Part shown: positions 15,972-24,620 of the stretch, piece after piece
How positions within the stretch are numbered: position 1 is the stretch's first letter
Layout: the number at the start of each line of letters is the position of its first letter
Assembly (NCBI RefSeq): GCF_030146175.1
Contig: NZ_JASLCE010000025.1
Span: 1-35,171, forward strand
Direction of reading: 5' to 3'
DNA length: 35,171 bases
Source: Flavobacterium sp.
Lineage (GTDB): Bacteria; Bacteroidota; Bacteroidia; Flavobacteriales; Flavobacteriaceae
Position numbers and translations under genes: made by a program
The notes under the pieces: model-generated
What the model saw: the letters and a program-made list of their open reading frames with translations, nothing else
What the model was told of the DNA's origin: nothing
The model's database searches: none

Positions 15972-16065
15972 CAAATATTAATGACACGTTAAAGATTGTT
16001 AAACGGGAGTTAAACCCTTTTTTTGAGTTGTTGAAGTTTATAATTTTACTGTTAAATAATTAAAT

Positions 16066-17472
16066 ATGCCAGCGAATATGAAACGATTATCAAGTTTATT
16101 CTTAGTCTCCCTGTTAAGTGGAGCTACAACCTTAGGAGCTTACAAACTCTTTTTTGACCCATCTGCTCCTGCTGATTCCCAACTTTCTATCGCGCCCAAC
16201 TATACCCGAAATGTTAGCCTTGGCGCTGCCGAAAATTTAGATTTTACCGCAGCTGCCGAAAGTGCCGTACATTCGGTTGTACACGTGAAAAATGTTTCTG
16301 TATCTAAAATCCCGACGAATCCTTTAATGGAGTTTTTCTACGGTTACCGCGGTGACCAGCAACAGACTCAAATCGGAACCGGTTCGGGTGTTATCATTAC
16401 TCAGGACGGTTATATCGTAACCAACAATCACGTAATCCAGAATGCAACCGATCTGGAAGTAACCTTAAACAACAATAAGACCTATAAAGCCCGACTGGTT
16501 GGAACCGACAGCAAGATGGACATTGCCTTGTTAAAAGTAGATGCCGATGAAAAACTACCGTATGCTACTTTCGGAAACTCCGATAATATTAAGGTAGGCG
16601 AATGGGTTTTGGCCGTAGGTAATCCGTATAACCTGACATCGACTGTTACCGCCGGTATCGTGTCGGCAAAAGCCCGTAATTTGGCTAACAATGGCATTCA
16701 ATCTTTTATTCAAACCGATGCTGCCGTTAATCCGGGTAACAGTGGTGGCGCCCTGGTGAACACCCGTGGCGAACTAATCGGAATCAACACCATGATTTCA
16801 TCCGTAACCGGATCTTATGTCGGTTATTCCTTTGCCGTTCCGTCTAACATCACCCGAAAAATTGTTGAGGACTTAATGGAATATGGCAATGTACAACGCG
16901 GCGTATTGGGCGTAGAAGGTGCCGAACTCAACAGCACAGCGTCTAAAGAATTTGGTGTAAAACTAACCCAAGGTTTTTATGTAACCGCTGTTTCTAAAAA
17001 ATCGGGAGCCGAAAAAGCCGGATTGCGAAAAGGCGATATTATCGTACAACTCGACAATCAACCGATTAATTCGTATGCCGATATGTCATCCTATGTGAAC
17101 ACCAAACGTCCGAATGATGTGGTGATTGCCGGAATTATCCGCGAAGGTAGTCGTAAAGATGTCAAAATCGAACTAACCAAACGCGAGTTACTAAACTATG
17201 ACTTTAACGGTCTGGAACTGGAAGACATTGGTCCGGCGGAGAAAAAAATGTTTAACATTAATTATGGTGTCAAAATAAAAGACATCACCAGTGGCAACCT
17301 GCTAAAATACGCAAACGACCTGAAAGGAAGCATCATCCTGAATGTAGACGGTGCAAAGGCCACCGACATCGAAACGGTGTCGCAGGCACTATCCCGAAAA
17401 GGCGAAGGACAATCGGTTCGAATGGAACTGATTACCCGAAAAGGAGCCTTAGTACAGGTGATCACCCAATAA
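16066..17472 (+). CDS. HtrA/DegP-family periplasmic serine protease
   Basis: Do/DegP-type protease-chaperone of the periplasm, 468 aa from ATG 16066; a second in-frame ATG at 16078 (MKRLSS) gives the more typical signal-anchor start. A hydrophobic export segment spans ~8-25. The trypsin-like domain has the full triad: His112 in TNNHVI, Asp142 in SKMDIALLKV, Ser216 in NPGNSGGAL. Two PDZ domains follow: ~275-370, with GVLGVEG and KKSGAEKAGLRKGDIIVQLD, and a more diverged one at ~380-468. Such proteases degrade or refold damaged envelope proteins, alongside the SurA-like chaperones at 25657-29831. No clear promoter match was found in the spacer, but a good terminator follows. Confidence 0.95.
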   Translation: MPANMKRLSSLFLVSLLSGATTLGAYKLFFDPSAPADSQLSIAPNYTRNVSLGAAENLDFTAAAESAVHSVVHVKNVSVSKIPTNPLMEFFYGYRGDQQQTQIGTGSGVIITQDGYIVTNNHVIQNATDLEVTLNNNKTYKARLVGTDSKMDIALLKVDADEKLPYATFGNSDNIKVGEWVLAVGNPYNLTSTVTAGIVSAKARNLANNGIQSFIQTDAAVNPGNSGGALVNTRGELIGINTMISSVTGSYVGYSFAVPSNITRKIVEDLMEYGNVQRGVLGVEGAELNSTASKEFGVKLTQGFYVTAVSKKSGAEKAGLRKGDIIVQLDNQPINSYADMSSYVNTKRPNDVVIAGIIREGSRKDVKIELTKRELLNYDFNGLELEDIGPAEKKMFNINYGVKIKDITSGNLLKYANDLKGSIILNVDGAKATDIETVSQALSRKGEGQSVRMELITRKGALVQVITQ

Positions 17473-17487
17473 AAATCCTCCCAAAAT

Positions 17488-17513
17488 AAACCCTGCTTTT
17501 TAGCAGGGTTTTT
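17488..17513 (+). terminator. Terminator after the htrA-family gene
   Basis: A 10-bp stem (AAACCCTGCT at 17488-17497 with AGCAGGGTTT at 17502-17511) with a 4-nt T loop is followed by Ts, 15 nt after the stop codon. Confidence 0.85.
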
Positions 17514-17561
17514 AATTTTAAAAAAGTTGCATTTTGCAAAAATAAATTCAGTAAAAATCAA

Positions 17562-17569
17562 TACTTTTG
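17562..17569 (+). promoter_or_regulatory. -7 element TACTTTTG for the GAPDH gene
   Basis: Exact TAnnTTTG match, identical to the boxes before dnaA and prfC, 43 nt before the ATG. TTTTG at 17532-17536 is 25 nt upstream, slightly beyond the usual spacing, and may serve as -33. Confidence 0.6.
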
Positions 17570-17612
17570 CACCAATTTTATTTAACAACACAATCCTAAC
17601 TTTTTAACTATA

Positions 17613-19064
17613 ATGAACAACAACAGTGCTGTTTACGAGAAAGAGTTGGCTTTTCAGGCAGACAGAAGAAGAGCCGGCGTTGAATTTATCAAAATCATTA
17701 GCGACCTATGGTATGACAAGTCTATCGAATTGGTTCTTTTCAGAAACCAATTGATCGACCGAAATGTAAGCGACATCATCAACTTACATGAATATGCCGG
17801 TGAATTTGTTCAAAAACCAATCAACATTTTTGATTCTGTTGAGATCGCCAGAGCTATTGAAGCTTTGGACTTACCTCCTTCCCGAATTGACATCGGTAAA
17901 TTAACATACGAATACCATTTAGAAGACGACAAATATAACGACGCTACCGCTTTTGTGGTAGACAAACTGAAAAACGCAAAAGAAACCAAAGATATCCAAC
18001 CAAAAGATGTGGTATTATATGGTTTCGGACGTATCGGACGTTTATTGGCTCGTGAATTAATGTCGAAAATCGGAAAAGGACAACAATTGCGTTTACGTGC
18101 AATTGTTACCCGTGATAAAAACGATGCTGTTTTATTAGAAAAACGTGCTTCTTTATTACGTTACGATTCGGTTCACGGTGATTTCGAAGGTTCGGTTACC
18201 GCAGATCCTGAAAACAATGCATTGATCATCAATGGAACAACCGTACATATTATTACGGCTAATGCTCCGGAAGAAATCGACTATACACAATACGGCATCA
18301 ACGACGCGTTGATCATTGATAATACCGGTGCTTTTACAACCGAAGAAGCCCTAAGCCGTCACCTTACTTCAAAAGGAGCCGACAAAGTATTACTTACTGC
18401 TCCAGGTAAAGGTGTTCCAAACATCGTATATGGTGTTAACCACGCAGATTACAACCCGGATGAAGTAAAAATCTATTCGGCTGCTTCGTGTACTACAAAT
18501 GCAATCACGCCAATTTTAAAAGCTGTTGAAGACACTTTAGGAGTCGTAAAAGGACATTTGGAAACAATCCACGCGTATACCAACGACCAAAATCTGGTTG
18601 ACAACATGCACAAAAAATACCGTCGTGGAAGAGCAGCTGCTTTAAACATGGTAATCACCGAAACAGGTGCCGGAAGTGCCGTTGCAAAAGCACTACCTGC
18701 ATTGGCCGGTAAATTGACTTCAAACGCAATCCGTGTACCGGTTCCAAACGGTTCATTAGTAGTATTGAATCTTGAAGTAGGAAAAGAAACTTCGAAAGAT
18801 GGCGTTAACGACATCATGAAACAATATGCTTTAGAAGGTGAATTGGTTGAGCAAATCAAATATTCACTAAACAATGAGTTGGTATCTTCCGATATCGTAG
18901 GAACTTCAGCTCCGTCAATTTTCGACAGTAATGCGACAATCGTTTCTGCTGATGGTAAAAACGTAGTATTATATGTTTGGTACGACAACGAATACGGATA
19001 CAGCCACCAGGTAATTCGTCTGGCAAAATATATCGCCAAAGTAAGACGTTATATGTACTATTAA
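17613..19064 (+). CDS. gap: Glyceraldehyde-3-phosphate dehydrogenase, long form
   Basis: GAPDH converts glyceraldehyde-3-phosphate and 1,3-bisphosphoglycerate in glycolysis or gluconeogenesis. At 483 aa it is ~145 residues longer than the usual ~335. The extra part is N-terminal (~1-130), mostly helical, with no motif I recognise. The dehydrogenase core starts at VVLYGFGRIGRLLARE (133-148) and carries catalytic Cys293 in SAASCTTNAITP and His320 in TIHAYTNDQNLVD. Long GAPDHs of this kind are known in Bacteroidota and some other bacteria, often next to a standard short enzyme elsewhere; which direction or cofactor it prefers is not decided by the sequence. The gene is monocistronic, with a good -7 box and a perfect palindromic terminator. 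Confidence 0.92.
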   Translation: MNNNSAVYEKELAFQADRRRAGVEFIKIISDLWYDKSIELVLFRNQLIDRNVSDIINLHEYAGEFVQKPINIFDSVEIARAIEALDLPPSRIDIGKLTYEYHLEDDKYNDATAFVVDKLKNAKETKDIQPKDVVLYGFGRIGRLLARELMSKIGKGQQLRLRAIVTRDKNDAVLLEKRASLLRYDSVHGDFEGSVTADPENNALIINGTTVHIITANAPEEIDYTQYGINDALIIDNTGAFTTEEALSRHLTSKGADKVLLTAPGKGVPNIVYGVNHADYNPDEVKIYSAASCTTNAITPILKAVEDTLGVVKGHLETIHAYTNDQNLVDNMHKKYRRGRAAALNMVITETGAGSAVAKALPALAGKLTSNAIRVPVPNGSLVVLNLEVGKETSKDGVNDIMKQYALEGELVEQIKYSLNNELVSSDIVGTSAPSIFDSNATIVSADGKNVVLYVWYDNEYGYSHQVIRLAKYIAKVRRYMYY

Positions 19065-19088
19065 TCGTTTGCTTTGCAACATGAGTAT

Positions 19089-19117
19089 AACGCCCCGATT
19101 AATCGGGGCGTTTTTTT
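19089..19117 (+). terminator. Terminator after the GAPDH gene
   Basis: Perfect palindrome at 19089-19112 (core CGCCCCGATT/AATCGGGGCG) followed by seven T. It begins 24 nt beyond the stop codon. Confidence 0.9.
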
Positions 19118-19130
19118 ATACTTACCACCT

Positions 19131-19166
19131 ACACCTGACAGGTTTTAAAAACCTGTCAGGTGTGAC
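19131..19166 (-). repeat. Dispersed 36-nt palindromic repeat, copy 2
   Basis: The arms are the same 15-mers as at 2683-2715 (ACACCTGACAGGTTT and its complement), here at 19131-19145 and 19149-19163 around loop TAA. Read on the minus strand, the 36 nt match copy 1 (2680-2715) at 35 positions. Like copy 1 it lies in a tail-to-tail gap beside ordinary terminators, between the GAPDH and aconitase genes. Confidence 0.8.
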
Positions 19167-19181
19167 TTACGTAAATCGCAT

Positions 19182-19213
19182 AAAAAAGGGCCGTCTTTTC
19201 AGACAGCCCTTTT
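19182..19213 (-). terminator. Terminator of the aconitase gene
   Basis: On the minus strand a 13-bp stem (AAAAGGGCTGTCT with AGACGGCCCTTTT, one G-U pair) around a GAAA loop ends in a T run. It lies 18 nt after the aconitase stop. Confidence 0.88.
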
Positions 19214-19231
19214 ACTATAGTTATGATTTGA

Positions 19232-21496
19232 TTATGCTTTACCAGCAGCGATCAAATTCAAAGCAGAACCTGCTACAAACCAGCCAATCTGACCTTCGTT
19301 GTATGTATGGTTTGCCATGATGATATCTTTTGAACCATCGGCGTGAACAAACTCTAACGTTAATTGTTTACCTGGTGCAAATTCTTTTAAATCTACGAAG
19401 TTGATAGTATCATTCTCCTGGATTTTATCGTAATCTGCCTCATTAGCAAACGTTAATGCCAACATACCTTGTTTTTTAAGGTTGGTTTCGTGGATACGGG
19501 CAAATGATTTTACCAATACCGCTTTCACTCCTAAGTGACGAGGCTCCATCGCAGCATGCTCACGTGAAGATCCTTCACCGTAGTTATGGTCACCCACAAC
19601 GATTGAAGGTACTCCAGCCGCTTTATAAGCACGTTGTACAGCCGGTACTTCTCCGTACTCTCCTGTCAATTGGTTTTTTACATTGTTTGTTTTTTGGTTG
19701 AATGCATTCACCGCACCAATCAACATATTGTTGGAAATATTATCCAAGTGACCACGGAAACGTAACCAAGGACCCGCCATTGAAATGTGATCCGTTGTAC
19801 ATTTTCCGAAAGCTTTGATTAACAATTTAGCTCCGGTAATATTCTCACCGTTCCAAGGTTGGAAAGGCGCTAATAATTGTAAACGCTCTGACGTTGGTGC
19901 AACTTCCACCTGAACTCCAGATCCGTCTTCTGCCGGTGCCTGATATCCAGGATCTTCAGCATCAAAACCTTTTTTCGGTAATTCGTCACCTGTTGGTTCG
20001 TCTAGCATTACTTCTACTCCGTCTTCGTTGATTAACTTATCCGTTAACGGGTTAAATCCTAAGTCACCTGCAATAGCCAAAGCCGTTACCAATTCCGGTG
20101 ATCCTACGAACGCTAATGTGTTCGGGTTACCATCGGCACGTTTCGAGAAGTTACGGTTAAACGAGTGAACGATTGTATTTCTTTCTTCTTTTTCAGCACC
20201 TTCTCTATCCCACATACCGATACATGGTCCACATGCATTCGCAAATACGGTAGCTCCGATTTTATCGAAAGTATCGATAAATCCGTCACGCTCGATAGTA
20301 TAACGAACCAACTCCGATCCCGGTGTGATTGTGAATTGTGCTTTTGTTTTTAATTTTTTGTCCGCTACCTGTTTTGCTAAAGATGCAGCACGGGCAATAT
20401 CTTCGTAAGAGGAGTTCGTACAAGAACCGATCAATCCGATTTCAACTTTTAAAGGCCAGTTGTTTTTCTCTGCTTCTTCTCTCATTTTAGAGATAGGCGT
20501 CGCTAAATCCGGAGTGAATGGTCCGTTTAAGTGCGGCTCTAATTCCGAAAGGTTGATTTCGATTACCTGATCGAAGTATTGTTCCGGGTTAGCGTATACT
20601 TCTTCGTCAGCCGTTAAATATTTTGCGATTCCGTTTGCAGCATCAGCAACTTCCGCACGTCCAGTAGAACGTAGGTAACGATCCATTGATTCGTCGTATC
20701 CGAAAGTTGAAGTTGTTGCTCCGATTTCAGCTCCCATGTTACAGATAGTACCTTTACCTGTACATGACATTGAAGTCGCTCCTTCTCCGAAATATTCCAC
20801 GATAGCTCCTGTTCCACCTTTTACAGTAAGGATACCGGCTACTTTTAAGATTACGTCTTTTGGTGCTGTCCACCCTGATAATTTACCGGTTAATTTTACA
20901 CCGATTAATTTCGGGAATTTTAATTCCCAAGCCATTCCGGACATTACATCTACCGCATCCGCTCCACCAACTCCGATGGCCAACATTCCCAATCCACCGG
21001 CATTTACCGTATGTGAATCGGTTCCGATCATCATACCTCCAGGGAAAGCATAGTTTTCCAATACTACCTGGTGAATAATTCCCGCTCCCGGTTTCCAGAA
21101 TCCGATACCGTATTTATTTGAAACAGACGATAAGAAATCGAATACTTCGCTACTTTGTGATTTTGCTCTTGCCAAATCGGTTTTAGCATCTACTTTCGCC
21201 TGAATAAGGTGATCACAGTGTACCGTTGTTGGAACCGCTACTTTGTTTTTTCCGGCATGCATAAACTGCAATAAAGCCATCTGTGCCGTAGCATCCTGAC
21301 AAGCAACACGATCCGGTGCAAAATCTACATAATCTTTACCTCTTGTAAATGCCTGAGAAGGGGTTCCTTCCCAAAGGTGAGCATATAAAATCTTTTCAGA
21401 TAATGTTAGCGGACGACCAACAAGTTCACGTGCTTTATCCACACGTTCAGCCATGTTTCCGTACACTTTTTTAATCATTTCTATATCAAAAGCCAT
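19232..21496 (-). CDS. acnA: Aconitate hydratase, mitochondrial type
   Basis: TCA-cycle enzyme that isomerises citrate to isocitrate with a [4Fe-4S] cluster; 754 aa. Cluster ligands are Cys359 in [11 protein letters not shown] and Cys422/Cys425 in ACGPCIGMW, almost the numbering of mitochondrial aconitase (one more). [24 protein letters not shown] (~155-178) and the swivel-domain [18 protein letters not shown] near the C-terminus complete the active site. The length and these motifs place it with the eukaryotic mitochondrial aconitases rather than with the ~890-aa AcnA or ~860-aa AcnB of Proteobacteria, so the symbol acnA is only nominal. Monocistronic, tail to tail with GAPDH, with a strong terminator. 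Confidence 0.95.
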   Translation of the reverse strand: MAFDIEMIKKVYGNMAERVDKARELVGRPLTLSEKILYAHLWEGTPSQAFTRGKDYVDFAPDRVACQDATAQMALLQFMHAGKNKVAVPTTVHCDHLIQAKVDAKTDLARAKSQSSEVFDFLSSVSNKYGIGFWKPGAGIIHQVVLENYAFPGGMMIGTDSHTVNAGGLGMLAIGVGGADAVDVMSGMAWELKFPKLIGVKLTGKLSGWTAPKDVILKVAGILTVKGGTGAIVEYFGEGATSMSCTGKGTICNMGAEIGATTSTFGYDESMDRYLRSTGRAEVADAANGIAKYLTADEEVYANPEQYFDQVIEINLSELEPHLNGPFTPDLATPISKMREEAEKNNWPLKVEIGLIGSCTNSSYEDIARAASLAKQVADKKLKTKAQFTITPGSELVRYTIERDGFIDTFDKIGATVFANACGPCIGMWDREGAEKEERNTIVHSFNRNFSKRADGNPNTLAFVGSPELVTALAIAGDLGFNPLTDKLINEDGVEVMLDEPTGDELPKKGFDAEDPGYQAPAEDGSGVQVEVAPTSERLQLLAPFQPWNGENITGAKLLIKAFGKCTTDHISMAGPWLRFRGHLDNISNNMLIGAVNAFNQKTNNVKNQLTGEYGEVPAVQRAYKAAGVPSIVVGDHNYGEGSSREHAAMEPRHLGVKAVLVKSFARIHETNLKKQGMLALTFANEADYDKIQENDTINFVDLKEFAPGKQLTLEFVHADGSKDIIMANHTYNEGQIGWFVAGSALNLIAAGKA

Positions 21497-21838
21497 ACTA
21501 TGAATGAGTTATGTTATTATTTGTTTGTTTACTTAAAGCGGTACAAATTTAATCAATCCTAATGAGATTTGAAAATTTTTAGTATTTCTTTAAATTCAAA
21601 GAATTATTATTTATAAACATTCTATTTTACTGAATATTTTTCAACGATTCCAAGAAATAACCCCGAAAAGCGATAAATTCATAATTTTTTAATTTTATAT
21701 TGTCGATTCCTAAAAAAAACAACTCATTTACTAATAAATTCCAAAATCAGGACGTCCGAAAAAGCCCATAAACAGGTCGAAACACGTGTTTTTATCCGTC
21801 AAAAAAAGTGAAAAAAAATTTTATAATCGATCCGTATT
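21497..21838. other. 342-nt AT-rich spacer between the aconitase and acyltransferase genes
   Basis: The spacer lies upstream of aconitase and downstream of the acyltransferase gene. It contains the aconitase -7 box (21544-21551) and a 12-nt palindrome AAACACGTGTTT (21780-21791) with no proper T run on the minus strand. The rest is very AT-rich and shows no gene or convincing terminator. Confidence 0.5.
21544..21551 (-). promoter_or_regulatory. -7 element TAAATTTG for the aconitase gene
   Basis: Minus-strand match to TAnnTTTG, 47 nt before the aconitase ATG. No TTG at the consensus distance. Confidence 0.45.
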
Positions 21839-22954
21839 TTACTTTCGGAGTGCCATTATCGGTTTTTCATAATAACGATACAACAGATAGCTTAGTAAAA
21901 AAGTAATCACAAGGTAAACCAGGGTAAAAAGATGCAATTGCCAATCCGGTAAAGAAATCGTATCGATCCAATATTTAAGCAATTGTAAAACAAGACTATA
22001 ATGAATCAGATAGATCGAATACGAAATCAGACTTATCAGCGTAACGGGTTTTGCAAACCAGGATGGCGCCGTTCTCCATTCGGACAAAAACGGCAGAAAT
22101 AACGCAAATGTAAGCGAGGTAATGGGCAAATAGAGTACATTCCAAAAGAACGGATAGTTTTCGATTAAAATCTGAAAAAAGCCGACTCCTACAAACATTA
22201 GCACAATCAGTACACAACCCAAAGCAGCCATTTTCAGTTTGTGTTTTAACCAGAATTCCGAGTAATTCGTATACAACCAGCTAAAGGCCACTCCGATTAA
22301 AATAGAATCTATTCTATAAATTACAACTGCTTTTAACGACACATTCCATTGCGTCAGCGTCGTATTGGACGTTCGGAAATAATATCCGATTTTGGCTCCT
22401 ATAAATAACAGGATCAAACCTAAAACCACCGCTAAAAAAAGACGGGATTTATTTTTCCGCGGAAACACCAAAGCAGCTGCAAAAAATGCCAGCGCGCCAA
22501 TCAGATAGGCAAATTCCTCAACCGACAAACTCCAGGATTCCGGAAAAAAGGCCGGCATGGTGGTCGCAAAATTTTGCAGAAAAAGAAAATAATAACCTGC
22601 TTGCTCCATTTGAAAACCGAACAAGAGTCCCAAGCCGCAATTCAACAGCAGTATCAGATAGTAGTTAGGCAGTGTTCGAAACCATCTTCGCTGTAGAAAA
22701 TAGAAAACCGTAGTACGGTTAAAGTCGGTCGTTACAAACAGACGGTATAAAATACCACCGATCAGAAAGCCGCTTAACACAAAAAACAATTCCACGCCCC
22801 AAAACCCAAACAGCGTAAAGAGCTGTCCTAAAATTCTCGGGCAGTCCGGATAAATCCATAATAAATGACCGCCCAAAACCATTAGGATTGCCGTAGCACG
22901 CATCACATCCAATCCGAAAATACGTTCCGTTCCTGTTATTGTGGTCGCATTCAT
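21839..22954 (-). CDS. Acyltransferase 3 family membrane protein (OafA/YrhL-like)
   Basis: Integral membrane O-acyltransferase, 371 aa, with about ten hydrophobic segments throughout. The family start is clear: LDVMRATAILMVLGGHLLW, with Arg19 and the likely catalytic His30, then FWGVELFFVLSGFLIG (~51-66). Later blocks are SWSLSVEEFAYLIGALAFF and SYSIYLIHYSLVLQLLKYW near the end. Relatives acetylate O-antigen, peptidoglycan or other glycans, or exopolysaccharide; no glycan gene cluster lies nearby, so the acceptor is open. It is divergent from the copper-monooxygenase-like gene, with only 37 bp between the start codons. Confidence 0.92.
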   Translation of the reverse strand: MNATTITGTERIFGLDVMRATAILMVLGGHLLWIYPDCPRILGQLFTLFGFWGVELFFVLSGFLIGGILYRLFVTTDFNRTTVFYFLQRRWFRTLPNYYLILLLNCGLGLLFGFQMEQAGYYFLFLQNFATTMPAFFPESWSLSVEEFAYLIGALAFFAAALVFPRKNKSRLFLAVVLGLILLFIGAKIGYYFRTSNTTLTQWNVSLKAVVIYRIDSILIGVAFSWLYTNYSEFWLKHKLKMAALGCVLIVLMFVGVGFFQILIENYPFFWNVLYLPITSLTFALFLPFLSEWRTAPSWFAKPVTLISLISYSIYLIHYSLVLQLLKYWIDTISLPDWQLHLFTLVYLVITFLLSYLLYRYYEKPIMALRK

Positions 22955-22972
22955 TTTATTTATCTATTTTTG
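22939..22972 (+). promoter_or_regulatory. Promoter of the gene at 22992 (TTG-N23-TATTTTTG)
   Basis: TTG at 22939-22941 and TATTTTTG at 22965-22972 are 23 nt apart, at the upper limit for the consensus. The -33 element lies inside the first codons of the divergent acyltransferase gene. The leader before ATG 22992 would be short (~13 nt). Confidence 0.5.
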
Positions 22973-22991
22973 TTTTATACTGCATTTTCTT

Positions 22992-24128
22992 ATGAAAAAA
23001 TCAAAGATATATAAATATTTTACAATCCTGATTGTCTTTATTCTAGCTGTGATCGGAATTATATACTCCCAACTCACCAACCGGCATAAGGCGATTGTCA
23101 AAACGCAGGTTTTACATTTTACCGGATTGCTGGACAGCGATTGGGCTGTAACCAATGGTATACAGGAATACAAAATGCTATCACCTACTTTCCTTATCGA
23201 CGGCATCTACAAATCGATGGAAGGCCCAAAAGCGTCCCGCTATATCCAACTGAATCAGACCGAAAAGTTATTATGGATTAAAGGCTTTGAAGTACAGGCT
23301 TTTGACGCCAACACCAATGCGCCGCTATCCAATGATTATATCTGTCATATGAATGTCGACATTAACGATGTAAAATATTACAACCATTGGCAGTTAGACG
23401 ACCGTATCGGAAAACAATATCCGCGTCTTACTTCCCTATCACAGGGTTTGGAGCGTTTTAACTTTCCGGAAGGTTATGGTGTTCCGATTATCGGCAATGA
23501 TTTTCTTTTTGTTACGTCGCAGACTTTGAATCAGAATATCCCGGATATTTTTAAAAAGGTAAAACACAAGATCACCGTTAAATACGACGCTTCCCAAAAT
23601 GCGATAAAACCGTTAATGAGTAAAACCGTTTTTATACAATTACCTTTCGACAAGCACGATCCCTTTAAAGGCCCGTTGGATCCGGGAAGCAATCAATGTA
23701 TTCCGGTGGAAACCAAAAATCATACATATGAAGATAAAAACGGAAACAAATTGTCCGGTCATTGGATAATTCCGACCGGTATTGCCACCTATCGAAGCAG
23801 CATTACCGATCAGCTACAGCTTGCGGATAGTGCGCGTCTGCATTTTTCCGCGCCGCATGTACATCCGTTTGCAACCGCGATCGGCATTTACGACAAGACC
23901 ACCGGCAAAACCGTTTTTAGCTGTAAGGTGACCAACTATAAAGACAAAATCGGACTAAAGGAAATCCAGCCGTTTCATTCCGAAACCGGCGTATGGCTGT
24001 ACGGGAATCACGACTATGAACTGGTTTTAAATGTTAACAACACTTCCGCATCGGAACAGGATATGATGGGAAGTATGTTTTTGTTTTTCTACGACCGCGA
24101 ACTGGAAAAGAAAATCGCATCAAAATAG
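22992..24128 (+). CDS. Membrane-anchored protein resembling type II copper monooxygenases (PHM/DBH fold)
   Basis: I do not recognise this 378-aa protein as a named family. A hydrophobic helix at ~9-27 would anchor it, with the rest in the periplasm. Sequence seen: CHM (118-120); His192 in VKHKITVKY; GHWIIPTG (256-263); HVHPFATAIGIYD (289-301); DMMGSMFLFFYD (357-368). In peptidylglycine and dopamine monooxygenases (family knowledge) copper is held by HHM and a third His, then by HxH and a Met, with a W/F-x-VPPG segment before the HxH. Order and spacing agree: PHM has 64, 70 and 70 residues between H108-H172-H242 and H244-M314; here 119-192-289 and 291-359 give 73, 97 and 68. Cys118 replaces the first His. 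The fold is inferred and activity uncertain. GTG 22941 is a less likely start. Confidence 0.5.
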   Translation: MKKSKIYKYFTILIVFILAVIGIIYSQLTNRHKAIVKTQVLHFTGLLDSDWAVTNGIQEYKMLSPTFLIDGIYKSMEGPKASRYIQLNQTEKLLWIKGFEVQAFDANTNAPLSNDYICHMNVDINDVKYYNHWQLDDRIGKQYPRLTSLSQGLERFNFPEGYGVPIIGNDFLFVTSQTLNQNIPDIFKKVKHKITVKYDASQNAIKPLMSKTVFIQLPFDKHDPFKGPLDPGSNQCIPVETKNHTYEDKNGNKLSGHWIIPTGIATYRSSITDQLQLADSARLHFSAPHVHPFATAIGIYDKTTGKTVFSCKVTNYKDKIGLKEIQPFHSETGVWLYGNHDYELVLNVNNTSASEQDMMGSMFLFFYDRELEKKIASK

Positions 24129-24147
24129 CGTGAACGCTGCCATAAAC

Positions 24148-24187
24148 AAAAAGAGCCTTTTCGAAAGTATTGAAAAGGCTCTTTTTT
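24148..24187. terminator. Bidirectional terminator between the genes at 22992 and 24203
   Basis: A 15-bp stem (24148-24162 with 24172-24186; core GAGCCTTTTC/GAAAAGGCTC) with a 9-nt loop is flanked by A and T runs on both sides. It serves the plus-strand gene and the converging minus-strand gene. Confidence 0.9.
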
Positions 24188-24202
24188 ATATCGTATTCTG
24201 AT

Positions 24203-24568
24203 TTATTGCACTACTATTTTATCGTCCTGATTAAAGTATTTAAAAAGCATTACCGCTGCGAGCATCGCTCCGGCCAACGACAGTAAACTTCCCACTGTTA
24301 TCAATTCGATTGCTTTAGAAGTCACTTCCGGGAATTTTCGATAATCGGTTAGTACCGCCAAAAACAATCCAAAGGATACCAATCCTACAACCAGTCCGAT
24401 AAAAATTCCAAAATAGCGATTTTTAAACACCAGTTGTGCCGCCATAATGGCCAATACCACAACCATCAAGTAATTGATTTGCCCTTTTACGATCAGGGTT
24501 TCTACAAAACTGAAAACCGCCAATCCCATCAGGATATATTCCGGCAAATTTTTTACAACACTTTTCAT
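24203..24568 (-). CDS. Small four-helix membrane protein of unknown function
   Basis: Not recognised. From the ATG at 24568 (MKSVVKNLPEYILMG) it has 121 residues and four hydrophobic segments: ~10-26, 31-48, 52-74 and ~84-108. A short polar tail ends in DDKIVVQ. The frame extends upstream to 24598 but those residues (MLERTKNCCQ) look non-coding. It follows moxR on the same strand after 52 nt with no terminator between, so it may be the last gene of that transcript. No catalytic motif is visible. Confidence 0.7.
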   Translation of the reverse strand: MKSVVKNLPEYILMGLAVFSFVETLIVKGQINYLMVVVLAIMAAQLVFKNRYFGIFIGLVVGLVSFGLFLAVLTDYRKFPEVTSKAIELITVGSLLSLAGAMLAAVMLFKYFNQDDKIVVQ

Positions 24569-24620
24569 TTGACAACAGTTTTTGGTTCGTTCTAACAAAA
24601 ACGCGAAAAATCAAAAAAAA

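Noticed and set aside
18473..19039. 188-codon minus-strand frame opposite the GAPDH gene
   Set aside because: It lies wholly antisense to conserved catalytic regions of GAPDH, and its translation resembles no family.
21780..21791. AAACACGTGTTT palindrome considered as a terminator of the acyltransferase gene
   Set aside because: It has no usable loop and no T run on the minus strand; it could equally be a protein-binding site.
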